Positions 41,135 through 49,002 of a stretch of 64,000 nucleotides of DNA are shown here, in pieces. Source of the DNA: an uncultured Clostridia bacterium (lineage in GTDB: Bacteria > Bacillota > Clostridia > Oscillospirales > Ruminococcaceae); NCBI GenBank assembly GCA_937906945.1, contig CALCUE010000016.1, positions 1 to 64,000 of the forward strand. The letters are read 5' to 3'. Below the pieces are notes generated by a model. It saw only the letters and a program-made list of their open reading frames with translations. It was not told where the DNA came from and ran no database searches. Every line of letters begins with the position of its first letter. Positions within the stretch are counted from its first letter, which is position 1. Made by a program: the position numbers and the translations under genes.

Positions 41135-43720
41135 ATGCCCATACTTTTTTTGAACGGAAAAGCTATCGAAGCGCCGGAGGGCGTGACCCTTCTTCGCTTT
41201 CTCCGTGACACTCTTCACATCACCTCCGCCAAGGACGGCTGCAGCGAAGGAGCGTGCGGTGCCTGCACCGTTCTGATCGAAGGAGAACCCCGCCGTGCCT
41301 GTATTCCCATCACGGACAGGCTGAAAGGGTGCCGTATCCTCACGGTCGAAGGACTTTCCGCTTACGAAAAAGAGCTTTATACCTACGCTTTCGGTGAAGC
41401 GGGCGCCGTACAGTGCGGCTTCTGTATTCCCGGCATGGTCCTTTGCGCCAAATCCCTTTTGGATAAAAATCCCGATCCCACCGAGGAAGAGATTCGCTAC
41501 GCCATCCGCAACAACTACTGCCGCTGCACCGGCTACGTCAAGATCGTCGCCGCCATTCAACTGGCCGCCAAACTGAAGCGGGAGGGCGGTCCCATTCCGA
41601 CTCCGACCCATACGGACTGGAAGATCGGTTCCAGCGTCCACCGTCTCGACGTCGCGGAAAAAGTGCAGGGCTACGGAAAATATCCCGACGACTGGTACAT
41701 CGACGGCATGACCTACGGCGGCGCAGTCCGCTCTCGCTATCCCCGTGCCCGTGTTCTTTCCATTGACGCTTCCGAGGCGAAAGCCCTGGATGGCGTGTTG
41801 GCCGTTTTGACCGCTGATGACATTCCCGAAGGCGGAAAAAACAAAGTCGGTCATATCAAAAAGGATCAATATACGCTGATCCCAGTGGGTGGGATCACCC
41901 ACTATCTCGGTGACGCCATCGCCCTTGTGGTGGCGAAAGACGCGGAAACGCTGGAAAAAGCCAAAGAATTGGTGAAAGTGGACTATGAAGTCCTGGAAAC
42001 GGTCCATAACCCCACCGAAGCCGCCCGGGAAGGCGCGCCCCTTGTTTATGAAGAGGAGGAAAGCAACGTTCAGGCTTATCGCCACGTTTCCCGCGGCGAT
42101 GCCGCCGGCGCTATCGCCCGTTCCCCGTACGTTGTCACCCGCCATTTTGAAACGCCTTGGACCGAACACGCTTTTCTGGAACCGGAATGTGCCGTCGCCT
42201 ATAAGGATAAAGACGGCGACGTGATGATCCTTACCACCGACCAGTCGGCCCACACCACGCTTCGGGAATGCTGTGAGCTTCTCGGCACCAAAAAAGTAAA
42301 AATTCAAAACCAGCTCGTTGGCGGCGGTTTCGGTGGAAAAGAGGATATGTCCGTTCAGCACCACGCGGCGCTGATCACCTATGTCACCGGGCTTCCGGTC
42401 AAGGTCAAAATGTCCCGGGCGGAATCCATCCTCTGCCATCCGAAGCGCCATCCGTTCTGGATGGACGTCACCGCCGGTTGCGACGATAACGGGATCATCC
42501 AGGGCGTCAAAGTCAAAGTTCTCGGTGACACCGGCGCGTTCGCCTCTCTTGGCGGACCGGTTCTGGAACGGGCCTGCACCCATTCCTCCGGACCTTACGC
42601 TTACGAAAATTTTGAGGTGGAAGGCACCACCTATTATACCAACAACCCGCCGGCAGGCGCTTTTCGTGGCTTCGGCGTCACGCAAACCTGCTTTGCCATT
42701 GAATCCGTGCTCAACGAGCTGGCCGAAAAAATCGGTATTTCTCCCTGGGAAATCCGTTTCCGCAACGCCATCCGTCCCGGCGGCACCCTTCCCAACGGAC
42801 AGATCATCGGTCCGGAAACCGGCCTTGTGGAAACGCTGGAAGCCATCAAACCTTATTATGATGAAGCCATTCAAAACGGCAAGCCGGTCGGCCTTGCCTG
42901 CGCCATGAAAAACGCCGGTGTAGGCGTCGGTCTTCCCGACTGGGGACGCTGCAAACTGATCGTGGAAGCGGATGAAAAGCTTCACATCTATGCCGGAGCC
43001 AGCTGTATCGGGCAGGGAGTCGGTACCGTGCTCGTTCAAATGGTCGTTACGAGCACCGTGCTCAAACGGGAACAAATCGTCTATGAGCGTTCCAATACCT
43101 GGATCGCTCCGGATTCCGGCGACACCTCCGGTTCCCGTCAGACTCTCATTACCGGCGAAGCCTGCCGTCGTGCCTGCGAAGAGTTCAACAAGGCTTTCCG
43201 CGGCGATATGAAGGAACTCATTGGCCGGGAATTCTATGGGGAATATCTGGCCAAAACCGATAAACTGGGCTCCGACGTCCCGAACCCCGTTTCCCACGTT
43301 GCCTATGGCTACGCCACCCAGCTTTGTATTCTTGATAAAGAAACCGGAAAAATCGAAAAGATGGTAGCCGCCCACGATGTCGGCAAAGCCGTCAACCCCA
43401 TTTCCTGTGAAGGACAGATCGAAGGCGGCGTTGTGATGAGCATGGGATTTGCCCTGCGGGAACGCTATCCCATTGATGATAACTGCAAGCCGACGGCGAA
43501 ATTCGGAACGCTGGGCCTTTTCCGTGCTCACGAGCTTCCGGAAATCAAAGCCATCGTCATTGATAAACCCGGTCTGGAACTGGCCGGCGGCGCCATCGGT
43601 ATCGGTGAGATCACGTCCATTCCCACCGCTCCGGCCATTGCCGAAGCCTACTATCAGCGTGACGGCATTCGCCGTACAAAGCTTCCCCTTTCCGGCACTC
43701 CTTATGAAAGGAAGGATTAA
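41135..43720 (+). CDS. Selenium-dependent xanthine dehydrogenase-type fused molybdenum hydroxylase
   Basis: An 861-residue protein. The N-terminal 2Fe-2S domains (CSEGACGACTVL, QCGFCIPGM, YCRCTGYVK; residues 1-150) are fused to the large Mo-binding domain (GGGFGGKED, GAFRGFGVTQ, GGAIGIGEI). This layout, with no FAD domain, fits the selenium-dependent XDH family of anaerobes, which carries a labile selenium ligand rather than selenocysteine. AAAAGGAG precedes the ATG. A ferredoxin gene follows after 2 bases. Confidence 0.93.
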   Translation: MPILFLNGKAIEAPEGVTLLRFLRDTLHITSAKDGCSEGACGACTVLIEGEPRRACIPITDRLKGCRILTVEGLSAYEKELYTYAFGEAGAVQCGFCIPGMVLCAKSLLDKNPDPTEEEIRYAIRNNYCRCTGYVKIVAAIQLAAKLKREGGPIPTPTHTDWKIGSSVHRLDVAEKVQGYGKYPDDWYIDGMTYGGAVRSRYPRARVLSIDASEAKALDGVLAVLTADDIPEGGKNKVGHIKKDQYTLIPVGGITHYLGDAIALVVAKDAETLEKAKELVKVDYEVLETVHNPTEAAREGAPLVYEEEESNVQAYRHVSRGDAAGAIARSPYVVTRHFETPWTEHAFLEPECAVAYKDKDGDVMILTTDQSAHTTLRECCELLGTKKVKIQNQLVGGGFGGKEDMSVQHHAALITYVTGLPVKVKMSRAESILCHPKRHPFWMDVTAGCDDNGIIQGVKVKVLGDTGAFASLGGPVLERACTHSSGPYAYENFEVEGTTYYTNNPPAGAFRGFGVTQTCFAIESVLNELAEKIGISPWEIRFRNAIRPGGTLPNGQIIGPETGLVETLEAIKPYYDEAIQNGKPVGLACAMKNAGVGVGLPDWGRCKLIVEADEKLHIYAGASCIGQGVGTVLVQMVVTSTVLKREQIVYERSNTWIAPDSGDTSGSRQTLITGEACRRACEEFNKAFRGDMKELIGREFYGEYLAKTDKLGSDVPNPVSHVAYGYATQLCILDKETGKIEKMVAAHDVGKAVNPISCEGQIEGGVVMSMGFALRERYPIDDNCKPTAKFGTLGLFRAHELPEIKAIVIDKPGLELAGGAIGIGEITSIPTAPAIAEAYYQRDGIRRTKLPLSGTPYERKD

Positions 43721-43722
43721 CG

Positions 43723-44199
43723 ATGGAAAAAGGCTCTTTTCCTCCTCTTTCGGCTTTTGTCGCCTGTAACGGCGATTGCCGGGTCTCCCGTTGCCCCTAC
43801 GGCTGCATTTCCTGCGAACTTTGCATTGATGCCTGCCCCCACGACGCGATTTTTATCAACCAAAATCTGGTGGCCGAAGTTAATGAGAAAAAATGCGTCG
43901 GCTGCGGCACCTGTATCCCCGAATGTCCGCAAAATCTGCTTTCTTTACATAATCTGGCCAACCCCATTCTGGTAAAGTGCTCCAATCGCTCCCCGCGGGA
44001 TGAAGCGGAAAAACAATGTCCCACCTCCTGCGTCGGCTGTGGGCTTTGTGAGGAAAACTGTCCCGCCGGCGCCATCACCGTTTTTGAAAACGGCGCGCAT
44101 ATCAACGAAGAGCTTTGTCTTTCCTGTGGAAAATGCGCCATCAACTGTCCCCGCCACGCCATTTTCGATCGTCAGAATCTTTTCACATCGGCCCGATAA
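43723..44199 (+). CDS. Poly-ferredoxin with four 4Fe-4S motifs
   Basis: A 158-residue protein with four CxxCxxCxxxCP motifs: CISCELCIDACP, CVGCGTCIPECP, CVGCGLCEENCP and CLSCGKCAINCP. There are additional cysteines near the N-terminus (CNGDCRVSRCPYGC), resembling the ferredoxin part of RnfB. It lies 2 bases after the XDH stop, so it is almost certainly its electron acceptor or an adaptor to the membrane or to the flavoprotein encoded opposite. Confidence 0.93.
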   Translation: MEKGSFPPLSAFVACNGDCRVSRCPYGCISCELCIDACPHDAIFINQNLVAEVNEKKCVGCGTCIPECPQNLLSLHNLANPILVKCSNRSPRDEAEKQCPTSCVGCGLCEENCPAGAITVFENGAHINEELCLSCGKCAINCPRHAIFDRQNLFTSAR

Positions 44200-44238
44200 A
44201 AAAAGCGTTTTCCCCAACATTGGGAAAAACGCTTTTTT
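44199..44238. terminator. Bidirectional terminator, ferredoxin / GltD-like gene
   Basis: AAAAAAGCGTTTT-CCCA / TGGG-AAAACGCTTTTTT with A and T tracts on either side. Confidence 0.9.
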
Positions 44239-46261
44239 ATTTTATAATTTTCAGCGCTCCTGTGGGACAGCGGTCCACACAAAGGCGGCAGCTCCGACAA
44301 TCTTCAGCCGCCTTTTCGTCGGTCGCTATCGGTCGAATCATCGTAGTAAGACCCTGTTTTTCCATAACTAACCGGTTTTTCCCGGCTTCCTTTTGGCAAA
44401 CACGAACGCAAAGTCCGCAGAGAATACATTTTTTTCGATCCCGCTCCAACGAAAGAATGGCTAAAGTCTTATCGTCAGCGTCATTTTTTTGTTGTATTCG
44501 CTCCGGTGATACTGGGAACCGGTTGGCATATTGGATCAACCGGCAGGTATCGTAGTCCGGACAGCCGCACGACAGACAGCGCCCGGCTTCTTTCCGCGCT
44601 TCCTCCTCGGAAAAGCCCCGGATCACCTCGTCAAAATTGTCCCGGCGGGTTTCCGGCTTCTGAACGGGCATCACGGCCCGTTCCTCCTGCCCTCTTTGGG
44701 CGGAATTTTCCGCTACTGTCCTTTCTCGTTGAGAATAGAACAGCTTTTCATCCGTCATCGGCGCTCCCGAAAGCCAGGCGTCCACCGCCTTTGCCGCCCG
44801 GTTCGCTTCCGCGATCGCTTCGACCGCGATGGAAGCACCCCGGTTGGTCGCGTCGCCGATGGCGAACACTCCGTCCAGATTGGTCGCTCCCGTTCTTTCA
44901 TCCGCGGCCAGATTTCCATTTTCCGTCTTGGTCAACGGCCAGAATCCCTCGGACTCACACCGCTGTCCAATGGCGGAAAGGACCGTATCCGCCGGAAGGA
45001 TCTCCGTTTTTCCTTCCACCGGGATCGGGTGTCGCCTTCCACCGGCATCCGGTTCTCCCAACTGCATGATCTGCAGACGGATCCCCCGTACTTTTCCGTT
45101 TTCTCCGAGAATTTCCGCCGGAGACGTCAAAAAGCGAAAATGGACTCCCTCTTCCATCGCCTCGGTGATCTCCCGATCATCCGCCAACGCTTCCGCTCGG
45201 GTCCTCCGATAGACCACCGTGACATTTTCCGCACCGCAACGCACCGCCGTCCGGCAGGCATCCATCGCGGTATTGCCGCCACCGATGACCACAACGTTTT
45301 TTCCTAAATTGGGGCGTTCCCCCTCGTTGACCGTGCGCAAAAAGCCAATCCCGCTCAGAACACCGGAAAGTTCCTCGCCGGGACAGCCGATCCGGCTCTC
45401 TTTCCAGGCGCCGATGGCGACCAGAACGGCGTTTGCGCCATCTTTTATCTCTTCAAAGGAACGGTCTTTTCCGACCCGGACGTTATTTTCAAAAACGACG
45501 CCGGTCTTTTCGATCCGCTCGATCTCCTTTTTCAGTACCGCTTTGGGAAGGCGATATTCCGGGATCCCATAGCGAAGCATACCACCCATTTCCGGCATCG
45601 CGTCATAAACTGTCACCTCATGACCGGCAAGGTTCAGATAATACGCCGCCGAAAGTCCCGCCGGTCCACCGCCGATCACGGCAACTTTTTTTCCGGTGTA
45701 AGGCGCTTTCGACGCCTCATAGGGATTTTCCGAAGCGAGATCCCGATCCGCCGCGAAGGCTTTCAGGTAGGCGATGGAAAGCGCTCCTCCCGCCCGGTTC
45801 CGGCGGCAGTCTGTTTCACAGGGATGAGGACAGACCCGCCCGATCGATGCCGGAAGCGGAATGGTCTCTTTTATAATGCGCACCGCTTCCCGATCATTTC
45901 CCAGGGCTATCTGCCGAAGGTAGCCCGGAACATCGGTATGGGCCGGACAACGAAGAAAACACGGTTCTTTACAATCCCGCTCATGAGCGCCAAGCAGCTG
46001 TTCCAGCGCTTCCGTTTGTGCTTTCTGAACACGAAGCGTCGTTGTCCGCACGACCATCCCATCCTGAATTTTCGTCGTACAGGCCGGAAGAAGCCGGGGA
46101 TCGCCCTTGACCTCCACGACACAAAGACCGCAGGAAGACGCGGAATTATCTTCGCAGAGATGGGGGATCTCCATACCGTTAGCGGTGGCGGTCGCCAAAA
46201 TGGAATCGCCGGTTTTTCCGGTGATTTCCCGTCCATCCAAAAGAATGGTCATATCGCCCAT
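44237..46261 (-). CDS. Fe-S/FAD GltD-like oxidoreductase
   Basis: A 674-residue protein. An N-terminal 2Fe-2S domain (CEDNSASSCGLCVV; about 1-80) precedes a cysteine-rich helical domain (CFLRCPAHTDVPG, CPHPCETDCRR). A two-dinucleotide-fold GltD domain has AVIGGGPAGLSAAYYL, VVIGGGNTAMD and FAIGDATN (about 170-490). A C-terminal pair of 4Fe-4S motifs (CILCGLCVRVC, CRSCRLCVDRCP) ends it. It is an NAD(P)H-ferredoxin-type electron hub, plausible partner of the convergent XDH and ferredoxin. GGAGG lies 7 bases before the ATG. Confidence 0.92.
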   Translation of the reverse strand: MGDMTILLDGREITGKTGDSILATATANGMEIPHLCEDNSASSCGLCVVEVKGDPRLLPACTTKIQDGMVVRTTTLRVQKAQTEALEQLLGAHERDCKEPCFLRCPAHTDVPGYLRQIALGNDREAVRIIKETIPLPASIGRVCPHPCETDCRRNRAGGALSIAYLKAFAADRDLASENPYEASKAPYTGKKVAVIGGGPAGLSAAYYLNLAGHEVTVYDAMPEMGGMLRYGIPEYRLPKAVLKKEIERIEKTGVVFENNVRVGKDRSFEEIKDGANAVLVAIGAWKESRIGCPGEELSGVLSGIGFLRTVNEGERPNLGKNVVVIGGGNTAMDACRTAVRCGAENVTVVYRRTRAEALADDREITEAMEEGVHFRFLTSPAEILGENGKVRGIRLQIMQLGEPDAGGRRHPIPVEGKTEILPADTVLSAIGQRCESEGFWPLTKTENGNLAADERTGATNLDGVFAIGDATNRGASIAVEAIAEANRAAKAVDAWLSGAPMTDEKLFYSQRERTVAENSAQRGQEERAVMPVQKPETRRDNFDEVIRGFSEEEARKEAGRCLSCGCPDYDTCRLIQYANRFPVSPERIQQKNDADDKTLAILSLERDRKKCILCGLCVRVCQKEAGKNRLVMEKQGLTTMIRPIATDEKAAEDCRSCRLCVDRCPTGALKIIK

Positions 46262-46301
46262 CGTATCGCCTCCGTTCTCCCTCCGGTTATTTTATTTTAT
46301 A

Positions 46302-46330
46302 ATTATACGTTATTTCGTATTATTATTCAA
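46302..46330 (-). promoter_or_regulatory. Promoter of the GltD-like gene with internal dyad
   Basis: On the minus strand: TTGAAT (46330-46325), 17 bases, TATAAT (46307-46302). A dyad ATACG-N6-CGTAT (46305-46320) sits between the two elements. Confidence 0.75.
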
Positions 46331-46336
46331 TACGCT

Positions 46337-46828
46337 TTATGAAAAATCCCTCTGAAAATATTTGGATTCGACCCCGTCCTCCACGAAAGTCTCCTTCTCC
46401 TGAAATCCGTTTTTTCGCAAAACATGGATGGAGGCGAAATTATCCGAAAACGTAAACGCGCCCAGTGTTTTTAAGCCGCATTTTTCTTTAATTTCCGCCA
46501 TAAAAAGCCGAACCGCTTCGGTAGCCACGCCTTTTCCCCAAAGCGTTTTCTCAAAAATACAGTAGGAGAGCATGGCGTTCGGTTCTTCGTCACCGATGCA
46601 ATAGGCCCAGACGTCGCCGACATAAGCGCCGTTTGCGTAAACGGACTTGCCATAGCTAGTCGAATCAGGGCGCAGCGATTTCTCAAAATCCGCGATAGCC
46701 TCTTCCACGGTTTTCGCCTTCTGCGGAAGATATTTCTTTATTTCAGAATCCTGGACCCGTTCAAAATAGACGCTGACGTTTTCTCTCGTCCTCGGTTTCA
46801 GCTCAATCCGAATGGAATTTTCTTTCAT
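46337..46828 (-). CDS. GNAT N-acetyltransferase (RimJ-like)
   Basis: About 163 residues of the Acetyltransf_3 type: IRIELKPRTRENV at the N-terminus, the acetyl-CoA loop LWGKGVATEAVRLFM (about 100-114) and the C-terminal SDNFASIHVLRKNGFQ. Substrate is unknown; relatives acetylate ribosomal proteins or small amines. The ATG at 46828 follows AGGAAGG by 9 bases; a TTG two codons upstream is possible. Confidence 0.9.
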   Translation of the reverse strand: MKENSIRIELKPRTRENVSVYFERVQDSEIKKYLPQKAKTVEEAIADFEKSLRPDSTSYGKSVYANGAYVGDVWAYCIGDEEPNAMLSYCIFEKTLWGKGVATEAVRLFMAEIKEKCGLKTLGAFTFSDNFASIHVLRKNGFQEKETFVEDGVESKYFQRDFS

Positions 46829-46870
46829 AAACAAAGACCTTCCTCTCCCTCGTTTTTCAACCGATCTGTT

Positions 46871-47947
46871 TTATTCATCCGGTATCTTCTCCACCAAAGT
46901 ACCTTCCGCCTCCAAAAGTTCCAACGCGTTCGGAGTAAGCGGTATCATACAGATTTCGATATTCCCGGAACCGTAAAAGCCATAAAATCCTATGTTTCCG
47001 CTTTGAAGCAGTCGGCTGAGCGGCGGACGTTCCGGGTCCCCGTAAAGATGATGATCTCCGAAAAAGTTTTCGTACGCCAGTGAATAGAGATCATCAAAAA
47101 CGTCCCCGATCCTGTCTTCCGTAAGCGTCGGGCAAGCCATTTGCAAAAGGCAGGACACGATCTCTTTATATTTCTTCGCCATGCTTTCCCGATACCCATG
47201 GTCATCAAAGGTAACGCGGACTTCATAAATTTCTTCCCGCTCCGACAAATAGAATGTCATGGTCGGCATGGTCAAAATGGCCCGATCCTCCGAAAAGTTG
47301 GAGCGAGTCGCCTCATAGCCAAAGCGCGGTGAAAACCGGGAATCCCTATACCATCCCTCCGAAGTCGTCGCCGTCAGATAAGCTTTCCCATGGGAACGTC
47401 CGTAGGCGCCGTTATAAGCGGCGATGAAATCCTCCATCGAAACCGAAAAGACGTTTTCGTCTTTTTCGTTGACCAAGGCCAGAGACGATAAGTCGATTTC
47501 CGCTGTTTCCGAAAAAACGTTCTCCGTCGGCTCCTCTTCCGAAAAATCCGGCTTCTCTTCCTTCAGCGTTTCCGCTTTCACCGTTCCGTCAAAAGAAACC
47601 GTATAGCAAACGTCTTTCTGTTCCTCACCGAGCACCAAAGCCTCGACCGCATCATCCTTCCAGGTAACTTTCCAGTTTTCCGGAAAAAGCCTTTTGCCGT
47701 CGTTGGCGATATCGAACGGAATTTTGCTGACGGTCCGGTCGCCTTTTTTCAAAACGAGCCTTGCGTGAGAAGCTCCGAAAGGCCAGTCCGGTTCTCCCAC
47801 TTCCTGAAAAAAGAGCGTATAGGCACCGTCCGGAGAGGTTTTTTCGTCGATCCCGGTTATCTTATATTTTGTAATATATAGAAAACCGCCGCACAAAAGA
47901 ACAAGGATCGTCACCACGGAAAGCAGCACAATCATCCATTTTTTCAT
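46871..47947 (-). CDS. Membrane-anchored extracytoplasmic protein, unknown
   Basis: A 358-residue protein. A single N-terminal hydrophobic anchor (about 4-26) ends LLCGGFLYITKYK and does not look like a good lipobox. The outer part has a first beta domain (about 35-115; SPDGAYTLFFQEVG, as in small secreted DUF proteins), an acidic linker (125-155) and a second domain (about 165-358). I cannot assign a family. It is the second gene after the XRE regulator on this strand, 250 bases away with a hairpin between, so it is transcribed separately. Confidence 0.8.
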   Translation of the reverse strand: MKKWMIVLLSVVTILVLLCGGFLYITKYKITGIDEKTSPDGAYTLFFQEVGEPDWPFGASHARLVLKKGDRTVSKIPFDIANDGKRLFPENWKVTWKDDAVEALVLGEEQKDVCYTVSFDGTVKAETLKEEKPDFSEEEPTENVFSETAEIDLSSLALVNEKDENVFSVSMEDFIAAYNGAYGRSHGKAYLTATTSEGWYRDSRFSPRFGYEATRSNFSEDRAILTMPTMTFYLSEREEIYEVRVTFDDHGYRESMAKKYKEIVSCLLQMACPTLTEDRIGDVFDDLYSLAYENFFGDHHLYGDPERPPLSRLLQSGNIGFYGFYGSGNIEICMIPLTPNALELLEAEGTLVEKIPDE

Positions 47948-48069
47948 CTATTTTCCCTCGTTTTTGTCTTTTTGTGTTTTTCAATCGGGCCGCTTCCCAG
48001 CAAAATACAGCCTCGTTTTTTATGAATCAAATTATAGCGAAAAAACAGCATTTTGTAAAGAATAACACA

Positions 48070-48110
48070 AAAACGCCTTTTGCCTTAGCAGGCAAAAGAC
48101 GTTTTTTTGT
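48070..48110. repeat. Hairpin repeat copy 1 (terminator-like)
   Basis: AACGCCTTTTGCC / GGCAAAAGACGTT with T7 follows the XRE gene in its transcription direction and can terminate it. It matches the hairpin at 48850-48889 in about 33 of 40 positions. Apart from this and A/T-rich promoter-like sequence, 47948-48198 holds nothing I can name. Confidence 0.7.
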
Positions 48111-48198
48111 GAAAGAGTAATATAAGAAACCGTAAAAGCCACATCTGCTTATTTAGCTCGACAGACCGAGGCTTTGTCTATATTTTTATTCCAACAAA

Positions 48199-48648
48199 TT
48201 ACTGTTCTGAATCTTTCGAAACATCTTTGCTCTTTTCATTTGTACCCAAATATGTAATCGCGCCAGCCGTTCCGATCCCTAAAAACACCCATGGAGCCGC
48301 CGCATTGGCAAAATCTTCAGGCGCTCCACCAATCACCCGGCATATCGTAAATAAAACACCGAAAAACACAGCGATTACCGCTACTGTGATAACTATTCTT
48401 GTCTTTACCTGCAAATCCTTCGCGTCTTTTTTCACTTTTTCTGTCATTTTGGAATCTCCTTTTACCAATTCATCTAACGAAATATTGTAAAGGTCGCTCA
48501 ACGAAATTAAACTTGCGATATCCGGCAATGTTTTACCATTTTCCCAACTTGAAATGGTAACTCTTGATACAAGAACTCTTTCCGCCACTTCTTCCTGCGT
48601 CATTCCCGTGTTTTTTCTTGCCTCTTTCAATCTTTCACAAATTTGCAT
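48199..48648 (-). CDS. XRE-family HTH regulator with membrane spans
   Basis: About 149 residues. An N-terminal Cro/C1 helix-turn-helix (MTQEEVAERVLVSRVTISSWENG, given in part; about 15-40) precedes a linker with KMTEKVKKDAKDLQ and two hydrophobic spans (about 82-104 and 115-136). The family couples DNA binding to the membrane; signal unknown. It is more A/T-rich than its neighbours and flanked on both sides by near-identical hairpins, a hint of recent insertion. The ATG at 48648 is 8 bases after AGGGGG. Confidence 0.88.
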   Translation of the reverse strand: MQICERLKEARKNTGMTQEEVAERVLVSRVTISSWENGKTLPDIASLISLSDLYNISLDELVKGDSKMTEKVKKDAKDLQVKTRIVITVAVIAVFFGVLFTICRVIGGAPEDFANAAAPWVFLGIGTAGAITYLGTNEKSKDVSKDSEQ

Positions 48649-48849
48649 TTCCACGACCCCCTATACAGCTAAAGCATACTTCAAAATGATTTCATTTTCT
48701 ATAAAACCGTTTTTACAAATCTTTTAGAAGCTTGTAAAAATGCTTTTACATTCCCTATTTATCCGTGTTTTTTCGTTCTGATAACTAATAGGAAACTTCT
48801 AATTTATGGATCTCACTACATTTTTTCTTTTTTGTCTATTACAAATGAA

Positions 48850-48889
48850 GAAACGTCTTTTGTCTTGACAGACAAAAGACGTTTCTTGT
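48850..48889. repeat. Hairpin repeat copy 2 (tRNA terminator)
   Basis: GAAACGTCTTTTGTC / GACAAAAGACGTTTC, nearly perfect. It lies directly after the tRNA in its transcription direction and is a diverged copy of the hairpin at 48070-48110. Confidence 0.75.
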
Positions 48890-48962
48890 GGAGCAGGATA
48901 CGGGAATCGAACCCGCGACTGTGGCTTGGGAAGCGACCGTTTTACCATTAAACTAATCCTGC
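48889..48962 (-). tRNA. tRNA-Gly (anticodon CCC), CCA encoded
   Basis: A 74-base gene. The acceptor stem GCAGGAT / ATCCTGC, discriminator T, CCA encoded, D arm GTTT-AAAC, anticodon loop TTCCCAA and T loop TTCGATT are all visible. The anticodon CCC reads GGG. The anticodon stem GTCGC / GCCAC has a C.C mismatch at its third pair (positions 29:41). Confidence 0.93.
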
Positions 48963-49002
48963 GATTTCTGTCTTTCTATTATGTCCCTTTTTCCGCAAAA
49001 TG

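Noticed and set aside
41000..43531. Very long open frame antisense to the selenium-dependent XDH (over 800 codons)
   Set aside because: It mirrors the codon pattern of a well-recognised enzyme on the plus strand, has no RBS and no family likeness. It is a by-product of G+C-rich third positions.
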